Shown piece by piece: positions 7,519-16,718 of a DNA stretch of 64,000 nt (the first letter of the stretch is position 1; every line of letters begins with the position of its first letter). The notes below the pieces were generated by a model, which saw nothing but the letters and a program-made list of their open reading frames with translations, was not told the origin of the DNA and ran no database searches. A program made the position numbers and the translations under genes. The stretch spans positions 62,001 through 126,000 of the forward strand of contig DUED01000037.1 in the NCBI GenBank assembly GCA_011176685.1, given 5' to 3'. This DNA comes from Anaerolineae bacterium (GTDB lineage Bacteria > Chloroflexota > Anaerolineae > Anaerolineales > Anaerolineaceae).

Positions 7519-10500
7519 TTAAAACCCCTCTAATTTTGAAAAGTCTGCCACTCCACAAGTGAGTGCCGCAATGTCTTGCAGTAATCCCAGTCGGTTCTGG
7601 CGCAGATTCTTGTCTTCGCACATAACCAGCACCTTGTTAAAAAATGCATTGATATTGGGAATGAGCGGTAGAAAATTGTTGAGCATATCATTGACAGACC
7701 CATACTTGTGGGGTTTGCCTTGTGCTTTCTGCAGGGCTTTATACAAGCTTTTTTCTTCAGATTCAGTGAATTTATCTGTCCTGACATCGAATTTATCTTT
7801 AAGATCGCGAGTGATGCGCACACAGCGTGCATATGCGGGTAAGATTGTGTTCCAGTCTTCCCGCTCTACCCATATGCTTAATTCATTTACTGCCTGATAC
7901 GCACGCAAGGAATTATTGCCCTGCTCGCAAAGCACTGCAGCAACAACGTCATAACGGAAGCCTTGTTCGCGCAGGGTATTATCCAGGCGCCCCGTAATGA
8001 ACTTCAGGCATGCACAAAGTGTCTTTTCTTCTATTTTAATCGGAAGATGGGATGCTGAAATTCCAGCCGCTTTTTTCAGATCAAAATCGAGTTCCCACTT
8101 AATCAGATTTTGCACCAGCCCGATGGCAGTCCTTCGCAAGCCAAAGGCGTCTTTGGTGCCGCTGGGTGCCATGCCAACTGCAAATAGACCGGTTAGTGAG
8201 TCAAGGCGATCTGCCAATCCAATTATTAGTCCGGCTTTCGATTTGGGCGCTTCATCGCCGGAGAAGCGTGGCAGATAATGTTCTCCAATCGCATCAGCCA
8301 CAGCTTGGCTTTCACCTGATAATTTTGCGTAATAGCGTCCCATTGTTCCTTGCAGAGCGGTCATTTCAACTACCATGTTGGTGACCAGGTCAGCTTTGCA
8401 CAAATGAGCTGCGCGTAAGGTTGTTTTGGTTTCTTCTTTGTTAATTCCCAGTACTTTTACGAATTCCTCAACACTTTTTTCAATTCTTTTGGCCTTGTCC
8501 AGCATCGAGCCGAGCTTGGCGTGAAAAGTAAGCGCGTTTAGTTTTAGTAAATACTTTTCGAGCTTGAATTTTCGGTCTTCTTCGATAAAGAAAGCAGCAT
8601 CAGCAAAACGCGCCTCGATGACCTCTTCGTTTCCACGTGCCACAATATCTAAATGCTGATTGTCCCCATTACGGACAGTGATAAAGTTAGGCAGCAGGTT
8701 TCCATCCGCTTGCTTAATGGGGAAGTAGCGCTGGTGCTTTTTCATTACACTAATGAGCACTTCCTTGGGTAATTCAAGATGTTTTTTATCAAAAGAACCC
8801 AGCAATGCTGTTGGTGCTTCCACCAGATTGGTCACCTCTTCTAAAAGAATTTGGTCAACCTGATCAGCCCCTTTCACGGTTCGGATTAAATTCCTAACCT
8901 GAGTAGAGATGCGCTCTTTACGCTCTTGCGGGTTGACGAAAATACCCTGATTACGCAATAAAGCCAGATATGCTGTTGGGTCAACAACCTCAAAAGTCTC
9001 CGGTTCCTGGAAATGCAACCCCCTTGTTATTCGGCCTGAGGTGAGGCCAGCGTATTCAAATTTGACAATGTTTTTACCAAACAATGTCAGCAGCCAGCGG
9101 ATAGGTCTAGAAAATGCCACACTGCTATCGTTCCAGCGCATGGATTTCTCAAAATGAATGTTTGCCAGCAGATTGACCAATGCAGGCGGGAGTACATCGA
9201 ATACCAAAGCGCCTTTTTGGTGAACGTCAGCGACTAAATATTTGCCGCCGTTAATTTCTTCTACGCGTAAAGTATCCAGGGGAACCCATATGCCTTTTGC
9301 AAAACCCTCGGCTGCTTTGGTTGGCTTTCCTTTTTCGTCAAAAGCCATCTTGGCTGGTGGACCTTTGACGGTCTGTGTGGTATCTTCTTGCTTTGAGGCA
9401 AGTTCTTCAATAGATATAACCAGGCGCCGGGGTGTTCCCATCACGTTGATTTCACCATGCGTGAGTCTTATTTCATTCAATAGAACCGGTACGCGCTTGG
9501 TTAATTGGATCAGGGCGGCTTTTAGATCACTGGCTGGCAGTTCTTCAGTGCCTATTTCGAGCAGAAAACGCTGTGGGGTTGTATCAAATGCTTTATTACT
9601 GGTGGTTAGAGCCGCTTGTTTAGGTCTGACCTGCGATTTTGCAGTTACTGGATGCGTTTTCTCAAGCCATGGATACTCAAGCTCTTGGCGTTGATTGATA
9701 TAGGTTTCAGCTACGCGCTTGGAAAGGTCCCTCATGCTGGAGAAAAGTGTTTGTCGTTCTGTTACGCCTATGGCACTGCGGGTATCGAGAACGTTAAAGG
9801 TGTGTGAGCACTTGAGCAGATAATCATAAGCAGGGAGCACAAGTCCTTTATCAAGTGCAGCTTGTGCCTCTTTCTCGAATAGATCATACATTTTCCGCAG
9901 TCGTGCAACGTCCGCATCCTCAAAATAATACTTGCTGTGTTCTTGCTCTCCTTGCAAGTTTATTTCGCCGTAAGTGAAAACCTTATTCCAGCGAATGTCC
10001 TTGAAGTTGTAATTCTTTTGTAAGGCCATGGCGATGCGCTCAAGACCGTAAGTGATTTCAACTGATACAGGTTCCAGGTTGATTCTGCCAGCCTGCTGAA
10101 AATAGGTAAATTGGGTAATTTCTTGCCCATCTAGCCATACTTCCCAACCAAGCCCCCAAGATCCAAGCGCAGGGGCTTCCCAATTATCCTCTACAAATCG
10201 AATATCGTGCTTTTGTGGATCTATGCCCAGCGCTTTAAGGGAAAGCAGGTAGAGTTCCTGCGGATTACCAGGATCTGGCTTGAGAATGACCTGAAATTGA
10301 TAGTGCTGCTGCATTCTGTAAGGATTTTCTCCATAACGTCCATCATCGGGCCGGATCGAGGGTTCCACATATGCTACGTTCCATGGTTCAGGTCCCAAAA
10401 CACGCAGAAACGTGGCAGGATTCATTGTCCCAGCACCTACCTGTGTGTAATATGGTTGCCAGATAAGGCAATCTCGCTCAGACCAGTAACGCTGCAATTG

Positions 10501-10536
10501 GAAGATTATCTCTTGAAAATTCAGGGGAGATTGCAT
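7519..10536 (-). CDS. glyQS: glycyl-tRNA synthetase, fused alpha and beta chains
   Basis: A 1005-residue single chain. Residues 1 to about 290 are the alpha (GlyQ) catalytic part, with [30 protein letters not shown] and [10 protein letters not shown]. After a linker near 295-320, the rest is the beta (GlyS) chain with its tRNA-binding and HD-like regions, ending in a DALR-type anticodon domain. It charges tRNA-Gly with glycine. Most bacteria with the alpha2-beta2 type enzyme encode the chains as two genes; the fused form is known from some lineages such as chlamydiae. No internal stop or start breaks the linker. The ATG is preceded by a modest GGTGA. Confidence 0.95.
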   Translation of the reverse strand: MQSPLNFQEIIFQLQRYWSERDCLIWQPYYTQVGAGTMNPATFLRVLGPEPWNVAYVEPSIRPDDGRYGENPYRMQQHYQFQVILKPDPGNPQELYLLSLKALGIDPQKHDIRFVEDNWEAPALGSWGLGWEVWLDGQEITQFTYFQQAGRINLEPVSVEITYGLERIAMALQKNYNFKDIRWNKVFTYGEINLQGEQEHSKYYFEDADVARLRKMYDLFEKEAQAALDKGLVLPAYDYLLKCSHTFNVLDTRSAIGVTERQTLFSSMRDLSKRVAETYINQRQELEYPWLEKTHPVTAKSQVRPKQAALTTSNKAFDTTPQRFLLEIGTEELPASDLKAALIQLTKRVPVLLNEIRLTHGEINVMGTPRRLVISIEELASKQEDTTQTVKGPPAKMAFDEKGKPTKAAEGFAKGIWVPLDTLRVEEINGGKYLVADVHQKGALVFDVLPPALVNLLANIHFEKSMRWNDSSVAFSRPIRWLLTLFGKNIVKFEYAGLTSGRITRGLHFQEPETFEVVDPTAYLALLRNQGIFVNPQERKERISTQVRNLIRTVKGADQVDQILLEEVTNLVEAPTALLGSFDKKHLELPKEVLISVMKKHQRYFPIKQADGNLLPNFITVRNGDNQHLDIVARGNEEVIEARFADAAFFIEEDRKFKLEKYLLKLNALTFHAKLGSMLDKAKRIEKSVEEFVKVLGINKEETKTTLRAAHLCKADLVTNMVVEMTALQGTMGRYYAKLSGESQAVADAIGEHYLPRFSGDEAPKSKAGLIIGLADRLDSLTGLFAVGMAPSGTKDAFGLRRTAIGLVQNLIKWELDFDLKKAAGISASHLPIKIEEKTLCACLKFITGRLDNTLREQGFRYDVVAAVLCEQGNNSLRAYQAVNELSIWVEREDWNTILPAYARCVRITRDLKDKFDVRTDKFTESEEKSLYKALQKAQGKPHKYGSVNDMLNNFLPLIPNINAFFNKVLVMCEDKNLRQNRLGLLQDIAALTCGVADFSKLEGF

Positions 10537-10642
10537 ATTTTCACCATAGTATCGATATTCGTTCAGCAGTCTTTTTAACGGGTAAATTATACCAACCCTT
10601 GTATTTAATCGGTTACCTGGATATTAACCATCGGAAATATTA

Positions 10643-11302
10643 TTAAGCCATGGTTTTTTGGCTGTAAAGGATCATCTCATTTTTTAATCTAAATAGATAT
10701 GTCCACCAGGCCTGACGGCTCCAATCCTGTGTGAATTTTTCCCAGGTCTCCGATTGAATGCGACGCTTTGCTGTCAAGTGAACCAGATAAGGATTGGGAT
10801 CAAGTAAATAAACTCTGTCTTTATCGGTTGAAATCTCAACCACGTTTACCCAGTGTGCACCGCCATTTTTCCATACCTTTAAAATAGTCACCATATTCCC
10901 AACCAGTGTGTTTTCCAGGATATCTAGGCTAGAGGCATGGCTCTTTCTTTGTGCTCTCCAAGGTAAGCCTAACTTATCAGTCCAGTTATTAAATGCTCTG
11001 ACAATTCCCCAAGGTGCCATTGCGCCACCGATAATTGGCACAAAGGCAGGAATCCGGTCCCAAAGCGTCAAGCCAGATTGGTTAATAATAGTATCTTTGT
11101 TCAGTGTCAGTGTCTGTGAATGTATCTGATCAACCAGCATATTGACTGCCATTGCAACAGTTGTAGGGCCGCAGTCGTTGGATATTCTCTTCGCGCTTTT
11201 AAAACCCTGTGATAGGTAGAATTTTCCGTAATTGGAGACCTGCCTCCTGATCTCGCTAATTTGCTTATTTTTGGAAGAAGCATCTCTGCTTTTGTTGTTC
11301 AT
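10643..11302 (-). CDS. C39-like papain-fold cysteine peptidase
   Basis: A 219-residue protein with the catalytic pattern of C39-like peptidases: C44 in NDCGPTTVAM, H150 in GGAHWVNV and D168 in YLLDPNPY. There is no signal peptide or ABC-transporter domain, so it is not a bacteriocin exporter. A hydrophobic stretch with prolines near residues 85-100 is too short for a clear membrane span. It is transcribed divergently from the LysM lipoprotein gene. Target unknown; it may act on a peptide or wall substrate. Confidence 0.7.
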   Translation of the reverse strand: MNNKSRDASSKNKQISEIRRQVSNYGKFYLSQGFKSAKRISNDCGPTTVAMAVNMLVDQIHSQTLTLNKDTIINQSGLTLWDRIPAFVPIIGGAMAPWGIVRAFNNWTDKLGLPWRAQRKSHASSLDILENTLVGNMVTILKVWKNGGAHWVNVVEISTDKDRVYLLDPNPYLVHLTAKRRIQSETWEKFTQDWSRQAWWTYLFRLKNEMILYSQKTMA

Positions 11303-11396
11303 GCTGTAATTACAACATAATAATCGTTAATATTAGTACTATAACACTTTTTAATGACAGGGTGTCCCAAACTGCTGAGATGATTTAAGTCAGCGT

Positions 11397-11414
11397 TATA
11401 ATTGTGCGGTAATG
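11397..11414 (+). promoter_or_regulatory. TATAAT box next to start codon (likely leaderless)
   Basis: TATAAT at 11397-11402 ends only nine bases before the ATG at 11412, so transcription would begin at or beside the start codon. No Shine-Dalgarno is present. Confidence 0.5.
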
Positions 11415-12356
11415 AGAAGATGGCAGTTGTCCCTGTTGTTAGTCATTAGCCTGATATCTGCGCAATGCAGTAGATTGGATGATGTATCGCAAAGTAAAGA
11501 ACTCACCCCTTATGGGATTTATACTGAAACGCAGTCGCTGGATACTGATATTCAAGTAACTGAAACGCCATTGCCCTCTCCAACACCAACACCACACATT
11601 CATATTGTGCAAGCAGGGGAGACTATCTCTTACATTTCTTTGCATTATAAAGTGGACATGGCTGCAATTATGGCTGCAAATCCTAACGTGAACCCTAATG
11701 CCATGACCGTTGGAATACAGCTAATCATTCCACCTCAGTCTGATAATGAAGCTGGATTGGCTGCCTTTCCAACTCCAGTAGCCGTGAATATAATGCAACC
11801 GAATTGCCTGCGGGAAACAAACGGCGGTGTTTGGTGTTTTTTGCTGATTGAGAACAACCAGGAAATGAACGTAGAAAATGTAACTGCTCAAATTGTGCTG
11901 GGAGATGAGAATGCACAGCAATTAGTTGCCCGAGTAGCAACTGCTCCGCTGAATGTAATCCCTGTGGGCGAATCACTTCCGCTCGCGGTGCATTTTCCTC
12001 CACCAAACCCAGAACCTTTTCAAGTAGGCTATGAATTGCAGTCGGCTTTGTCTGTTACAAAAGAAGACAGCCGTTATGTCGAAGTGGTGCTGGAAAATAT
12101 AAGTGTGAACATTGCTAAAGATGGTTTATCTGCATATGTGGAAGGTGAAATAGTAATTGGGGATCAGGATTCCTCAGTGAGCCGGGTCTGGATTGCAGCG
12201 GTGGCATTTGATGAGGGGGGAGAGGTTGTCGGTATGCGGCGTTGGGAAAATGTGCAAATTGTTTATGTTGGTGACAGGCTGCCATTTTCATTTAGTGTGT
12301 ATGCAGTAGGACAGGAGATTGAACAAGTGGTATTGCACGCCGAAGCGCAACCCTAG
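11412..12356 (+). CDS. LysM-domain lipoprotein
   Basis: A 314-residue secreted protein. The N-terminus is a lipoprotein signal peptide (MRRWQLSLLLVISLISAQC, lipid-modified Cys19). A Thr/Pro linker follows at about 50-60, then one LysM domain at about 60-105 (HIVQAGETISYISLHYKVD to IPP), which binds peptidoglycan or related glycans. Residues 120-314 form a beta-rich module I do not recognise. It probably sits on the outside of the membrane in contact with the cell wall. The gene has no ribosome site and a very close TATAAT box. Confidence 0.8.
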   Translation: MRRWQLSLLLVISLISAQCSRLDDVSQSKELTPYGIYTETQSLDTDIQVTETPLPSPTPTPHIHIVQAGETISYISLHYKVDMAAIMAANPNVNPNAMTVGIQLIIPPQSDNEAGLAAFPTPVAVNIMQPNCLRETNGGVWCFLLIENNQEMNVENVTAQIVLGDENAQQLVARVATAPLNVIPVGESLPLAVHFPPPNPEPFQVGYELQSALSVTKEDSRYVEVVLENISVNIAKDGLSAYVEGEIVIGDQDSSVSRVWIAAVAFDEGGEVVGMRRWENVQIVYVGDRLPFSFSVYAVGQEIEQVVLHAEAQP

Positions 12357-12389
12357 AGGTTTATCAATATTCGATCAATAAAAAGTGAA

Positions 12390-13220
12390 ATGAAGACATC
12401 TTTACAGAATAAGACAATCTTAGTTACGGGCGCATCGGATGGAATAGGCAAGCAGACCGCACTGGAACTGGCTCAAATGGGAGCGCGTATGCTTGTTCAT
12501 GGACGCAGTATTGAGAAGGTTAAAGCTGCATGTGAGGAGATAGCAGAAATCAGTGCAAATGATAATTTGGGGGTGTATGTGGCGGATTTTTCATCCCTGC
12601 AGCAGGTAAAGATGCTTGCCGAGCAGATAATTGAAAAAGAGAAAGCGCTGCATGTGCTTGTTAATAACGCTGGAGTATTTTTGCCGCAATGAAAAGATTC
12701 TACGGATGGGATTGAAATGACCTTCGCAGTCAATCATTTGGCGCATTTTCTATTGACTTTGCTACTGCTGGATATGTTGCAAACCAGTGCGCCATCTAGG
12801 ATTGTGACGGTCAGTTCTACTGCCCACAGCGGTGGCTTTATAGATTATAGGAACTTGAAGTCAGAAGGCACCTACACTGGCTGGAAGGCATATCAGGTTT
12901 CTAAGCTGGCGAATATTCTTTTCTCTTACGAGTTGGCAGACCAATTGCGAGGAACCAGTGTGACCGCTAACTGCCTGCATCCGGGAGCTGTAGACACCAA
13001 GATGCTGCGGGCATCATTTCCTTCCATACGAGGCATTAATCTTGAAGCAGGAGCTGCAACCTCTGTGTTTCTGGCTTCTTCTCCACAAGTCGAAGGTGTA
13101 ACAGGAAAATATTTCAAGAAAAAGAAACCTGCGCGTTCAAGTTCTGCAACTTATGATCTTCAGGAGAGGAAAAAGCTGTGGCAGGTTAGTATAGAGTTGA
13201 TAAGTGCTTATTTACACTAG
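12390..13220 (+). pseudogene. short-chain dehydrogenase/reductase, interrupted by one in-frame TGA
   Basis: One continuous frame of 277 codons encodes a retinol-dehydrogenase-like SDR, except that codon 101 (12690-12692) is TGA. Both halves are well preserved: the cofactor motif TGASDGIG near residue 11, NNAG near 92, then after the stop the VNHLAHF block, catalytic Ser in VTVSSTAHSGG, and YQVSK with catalytic Tyr and Lys. The stop lies in FLPQ-stop-KDSTDGIEM, where relatives usually have Arg, so CGA to TGA is the simplest change. Without readthrough the protein lacks its active site. The gene follows the LysM lipoprotein after 33 bases. Confidence 0.8.
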
Positions 13221-13235
13221 TCGTCGATATCAAAT

Positions 13236-13266
13236 AGCCCCTCACATACGGAAGGGCTCTTTTTTT
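13236..13266 (+). terminator. intrinsic terminator after the SDR gene
   Basis: AGCCC at 13236-13240 pairs with GGGCT at 13254-13258 and is followed by a run of T (13260-13266). It separates the SDR gene from the convergent lexA gene. Confidence 0.65.
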
Positions 13267-13281
13267 AATAATAGTCCTTGT

Positions 13282-14010
13282 TTATGCTGCGTAACTCTTG
13301 ATTTTCCGGATCACCATCACCACCTTGCCCATTATGCGTAAACTGGCCGGGTTTTCCACATAGATCGGCCCCATACTTGGGTTGGCGGGTTGTAAGCGGA
13401 TGCGGTTGGGTTCTTTGTAAAAATATTTAAGGGTAGTCTCGTCCTTGTCATCTAGCCACACAGCCACCATCTCGCCATTTTCCGCTTGATTGGATGACTT
13501 CATGATGACCAGGTCGCCATCGTTGATCATAGCATCAATCATCGAATCACCCTGTACTTCAAGTGCGAACAATTCTTCTGCTTGTTCCCTGGTTGGCAGC
13601 AGGCTGCGGGCGATTTCCACACTACTTTCGGGATCAAAGTAGCTGACATCGGAAGATGGCATAGGGATAGGTTCGCTGGCAACAATGCGGCCTAAAACCG
13701 GGATACTGAAAAGCTCATCTATGGCTGATCTGACCTGGCTGATATTCTCTGTAACCCGTGTGGCGACCTGCCTGGCGGCTTCCAGCGGTTTCTTGATGCA
13801 GATGCTACGCGAGATATGTTGTTCGCGCGAGATGTAATCCTTTTTTACCAGTTGCTTAAGGTAGTAGTCAACCAGTGAGGTGGATTTCACCCCGATCGCT
13901 TCGCCAATTTCGCGGATAGAGGGAGAATAACCATTTTCTGTTTGGAATTGGCCCAGGAATTGCATGATCATCTTATGACGTTTGCCTAAACCCTCAGATT
14001 TTCGCGCCAT
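13282..14010 (-). CDS. lexA: LexA repressor
   Basis: A 242-residue SOS repressor. The N-terminal winged helix occupies residues about 8-65 (SIREIGEAIGVKSTSLVDYYL is the DNA-reading part). The C-terminal S24 peptidase has S156 in QGDSM and K195 in TTLKYF. The self-cleavage site aligns with VASEP, so the bond is Ala111-Ser112 instead of the usual Ala-Gly. The start is placed at 14010, not at the ATG 33 bases upstream, because AAGGAGG lies just before this ATG, and because the upstream ATG is only about eight bases from the predicted transcript start. Two LexA-like boxes sit in the promoter, so the gene should be autoregulated. Confidence 0.93.
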   Translation of the reverse strand: MARKSEGLGKRHKMIMQFLGQFQTENGYSPSIREIGEAIGVKSTSLVDYYLKQLVKKDYISREQHISRSICIKKPLEAARQVATRVTENISQVRSAIDELFSIPVLGRIVASEPIPMPSSDVSYFDPESSVEIARSLLPTREQAEELFALEVQGDSMIDAMINDGDLVIMKSSNQAENGEMVAVWLDDKDETTLKYFYKEPNRIRLQPANPSMGPIYVENPASLRIMGKVVMVIRKIKSYAA

Positions 14011-14037
14011 TGGGGCCTCCTTTTTTTGATATAAATC

Positions 14038-14086
14038 GGACATTTGTACTATATTGAATGATACACGAACATCCGTTCTGTGTCAA
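14038..14086 (-). promoter_or_regulatory. lexA promoter with two LexA-like boxes
   Basis: On the minus strand TTGACA (14086-14081) and TATCAT (14063-14058) are spaced 17 bases apart. Inside the spacer lies GAACGGATGTTC (14078-14067), which matches the GAACN4GTTC box of Gram-positive-type LexA. Just downstream of the expected start, at 14050-14038, is AGTACAAATGTCC, a weaker second box. The palindrome TGTCACTTGACA also overlaps the -35 element. Confidence 0.75.
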
Positions 14087-14170
14087 GTGACACTTTAAGC
14101 ATTTTCAAGAAGGTATAATTTTATCTTTGTTGATTATGACTGCGTAAAAATTTAGATTAAGGAGTTATCA

Positions 14171-14575
14171 ATGGCAACCGCAACGGTGAAATGGGTTTAT
14201 GGAAAAACTTTTATTGGCATAGACTCAACTAGACACTCGGTTATACTTTCCACATCTGCTGAAGATATCGGGATGAGACCATCTGAGTTATTTCTGGTAG
14301 CGTTGGCTTCCTGCAGCTCGATAGATGTGGTCGGCATCCTGGCGAAAAAGAAAGTGAAGCTGACCAAGTATGAGGTGCATGTTTCCGCAGAGCAGGATGC
14401 TGACCCGCCTTGGACTTTCCATAAAGTCCATCTGAAATATATTCTGGCAGGCGAGAGGATTGAGGAAAAGGATGTCAAACGGGCGATACATCTTTCTGAA
14501 CACAAATATTGCTCGGTCGCCGCAACAGTTCGTGGAAAAGCGGAGATCACAACTGAATATGTCATTGAGAAATAG
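14171..14575 (+). CDS. OsmC/Ohr-family protein
   Basis: A 134-residue OsmC-fold protein. Both redox cysteines of the family are visible: C48 in LASCSSID and C114 in KYCSVAA. Such proteins reduce organic hydroperoxides or related small oxidants in the cytosol as dimers. The sequence is closer to the YhfA-like branch than to Ohr, judged by its short N-terminus, so peroxide specificity is uncertain. The ATG follows AAGGAG. It stands alone, between lexA (divergent) and prmA (convergent). Confidence 0.8.
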   Translation: MATATVKWVYGKTFIGIDSTRHSVILSTSAEDIGMRPSELFLVALASCSSIDVVGILAKKKVKLTKYEVHVSAEQDADPPWTFHKVHLKYILAGERIEEKDVKRAIHLSEHKYCSVAATVRGKAEITTEYVIEK

Positions 14576-14620
14576 GTTTTATTGATTATTGATGAGAATG
14601 ACGAGTAATTTGGATTAGTC

Positions 14621-15538
14621 TTATTGCTCTTTTTGGAAAGCGAGTGCGACCCATTCGCCCGATTTTTTTTCTTTTTTCAGTCTTAAGCCGTGCGTTTCAG
14701 CGCAGAGAGTTATATCGCTTGCCTGCGAGTCAAGAATCCCGGAGAGGATCAGTACCCCATTATCAGCAACTATATTTGCTAAATCTTGTTCAAGCATTTT
14801 TGATATTGTGTTGGCAAGGATATTGACGATGACTAAGTGGGCATTACAAATTGAAAATTGCCCGCTTAAAATTTCCCAATTAGAACCCTTACTGGTTTCG
14901 ATTTTACTCGCAATTTGATTCAAGGTAGCGTTTTCCTTTGTTGATTGCACCGCTGCGGGGGAAATGTCCACTGCTAAGGCGTGGCTGGCACCCAGTAGAA
15001 TACTGCTGATAGAGAGAATGCCTGAGCCGCAACCAATATCGATAATCGGCTTACCTTTCTGCGTATATGTTTCAATTAATGCCAGGCAAAGCTGAGTAGA
15101 GGGGTGTACACCGGTGCCGAAAGCCATACTGGGGTCGATAAGGATTGGGATGCGATCAGTTTCAATGCCCTTGACCCATGCTGGTAATATCAAAAGTTGC
15201 TTGCCAACTGAGATGGGCTGATAGTATTCCTTCCAGGAAGTCATCCAGTCCTGGTCGCGTATTTCACGGTATTTGGGTTGTGAGATGGGTTGGATCTGAC
15301 TGAGGTGCCAGGTGGCTTCTTCTATTTTTCGCTTTGTTTGAATGAGCTCCTTATCCACCAGCAAGAAAGCATAAACTTTGAGCATATCGGGTGTGTAAGA
15401 GTTAGACTCAACGAGTTTTTTTTCTATTGCCACCCCTTGAGGAGCAAAGCGGCTGAGTATTTCGGCGACTGCTTCTGCTTGTTCGTCAGTCACCTGAAAA
15501 GAGACTTCTATCCAGTTAGCTTTATCCGCCGAGGACAT
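14621..15538 (-). CDS. prmA: ribosomal protein L11 methyltransferase
   Basis: A 305-residue class I SAM-dependent methyltransferase. The SAM motif is IIDIGCGSGILSISS near residue 165, followed by the acidic end of strand 2 in AVDISPAAV, and the active-site block VIVNILANTI near 238. The N-terminal 75 residues are the L11-binding ferredoxin-like domain. It trimethylates L11. It is the last gene of the heat-shock operon, overlapping the dnaJ end by 17 bases, an arrangement seen in other bacteria too. Confidence 0.92.
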   Translation of the reverse strand: MSSADKANWIEVSFQVTDEQAEAVAEILSRFAPQGVAIEKKLVESNSYTPDMLKVYAFLLVDKELIQTKRKIEEATWHLSQIQPISQPKYREIRDQDWMTSWKEYYQPISVGKQLLILPAWVKGIETDRIPILIDPSMAFGTGVHPSTQLCLALIETYTQKGKPIIDIGCGSGILSISSILLGASHALAVDISPAAVQSTKENATLNQIASKIETSKGSNWEILSGQFSICNAHLVIVNILANTISKMLEQDLANIVADNGVLILSGILDSQASDITLCAETHGLRLKKEKKSGEWVALAFQKEQ

Positions 15539-16637
15539 CTTTCAAGATATCGAAGAACCCCTTTTCTTGTGGAAGTACCTCACTGCCAAGTGTTTTGGCT
15601 AATTTTTCAAAGATTTCGCGCTGTTCGCGGGTAATACGGGTGGGGATTTCCACATTGACGATCACCAGCTGGTCGCCTCTGCCTCTGGTGCGTAAGTGCT
15701 GAATACCTTTGCCTTTCAGGCGGAAGACCTTGCCGGGTTGCGTGCCGGATGGGATAGTTATCATGGCTTTTTCATTAAGGGTAGGCACCTTCACTTCTGC
15801 ACCAAGAGCGGCCTGCGAGATATTGATGTTTAAGTCGAGCATAATGTCATCGTTGCGGCGGCGGAAATATCGATGCGGTTTTACTTTAACTTCGATATAT
15901 AAGTTACCGTTCGGTCCCCCCTTTGTTCCTGGCTGCCCTTCACCTGCCAGACGAATCTGTGTGCCGCTATCCACACCAGCCGGTATCGGTACAACTTTTT
16001 TCAATGTGCGGCGTTCGTAACCATGACCGTGGCAGGTTTTGCAAATGTGACGGATGACTTTGCCAGTTCCGCTGCAGGCAGGACAGGTGGTAACTTGCAC
16101 CATTTGGCCTAAAAATGTTTGCCGTACCTGGCGAACTTCTCCCCTTCCACCGCAGGTCGGACAGGTCTCGGGACTTGTACCGGGTTCAGCACCTGTCCCT
16201 TTGCAAGTATTACAAAGCTCATCACGGGTTATGGAAATTTCTTTATCAGCGCCAAAGGCAGCTTCCTCAAAGCTAAGAGTTATCGAAGCATACAGGTCTT
16301 TGCCTCGGTGTGGAACGTTGCGCCGCCGCCTGCCTCCCATGGATCCGAAACCGAAGAATTGCTCGAAGATTTCAAAGGGGTCAAAATTGTTAAAATCCCA
16401 CATACCGCCAGCGCCGCTGAGACCTGCATGCCCCAGGCGGTCATAAATTGAGCGCTTTTCCTGGTCGGAAAGTACAGCAAAGGCTTCATTGATCTCTTTG
16501 AAGCGCTCTTCAGCATCTGCTGCCTTGTTTACATCCGGGTGGTACTGGCGTGCCAACCGACGGAAGGCAGACTTGATCTCATCTTGCGAAGCGCTTCGGG
16601 CAATGCCCAGCACTTCGTAATAGTCGCGTTTTTCCAT
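15522..16637 (-). CDS. dnaJ: chaperone DnaJ
   Basis: A 371-residue type I J-protein. The J domain spans residues 1-70 with HPD in YHPDVN. A Gly/Phe-rich linker covers about 71-115. Four zinc-binding CxxCxGxG-type motifs lie at about 140-210 (CNTCKGTG, CPTCGGRG, CPACSGTG, CKTCHGHG). The substrate-binding beta domains end at about 340. It delivers unfolded proteins to DnaK and stimulates its ATPase. The gene follows dnaK by 81 bases and overlaps prmA. Confidence 0.96.
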   Translation of the reverse strand: MEKRDYYEVLGIARSASQDEIKSAFRRLARQYHPDVNKAADAEERFKEINEAFAVLSDQEKRSIYDRLGHAGLSGAGGMWDFNNFDPFEIFEQFFGFGSMGGRRRRNVPHRGKDLYASITLSFEEAAFGADKEISITRDELCNTCKGTGAEPGTSPETCPTCGGRGEVRQVRQTFLGQMVQVTTCPACSGTGKVIRHICKTCHGHGYERRTLKKVVPIPAGVDSGTQIRLAGEGQPGTKGGPNGNLYIEVKVKPHRYFRRRNDDIMLDLNINISQAALGAEVKVPTLNEKAMITIPSGTQPGKVFRLKGKGIQHLRTRGRGDQLVIVNVEIPTRITREQREIFEKLAKTLGSEVLPQEKGFFDILKDVLGG

Positions 16638-16718
16638 AAAAATGACTAATTTAATATGATGGTTTTTAATAGCGTTTTGAAATAAGCTACCCTCAAAACG
16701 TCCCTCACTGGTAAGTTA

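Noticed and set aside
10643-11302. Bacteriocin-processing ABC transporter
   Set aside because: Only the C39-like peptidase fold is present, without membrane or ATPase domains or a GG-leader peptide.
12690-12692. TGA in the SDR gene as selenocysteine or a recoded codon
   Set aside because: Relatives have Arg there, the position is not catalytic, no SECIS-like element was seen, and other genes such as surE use TGA as stop.
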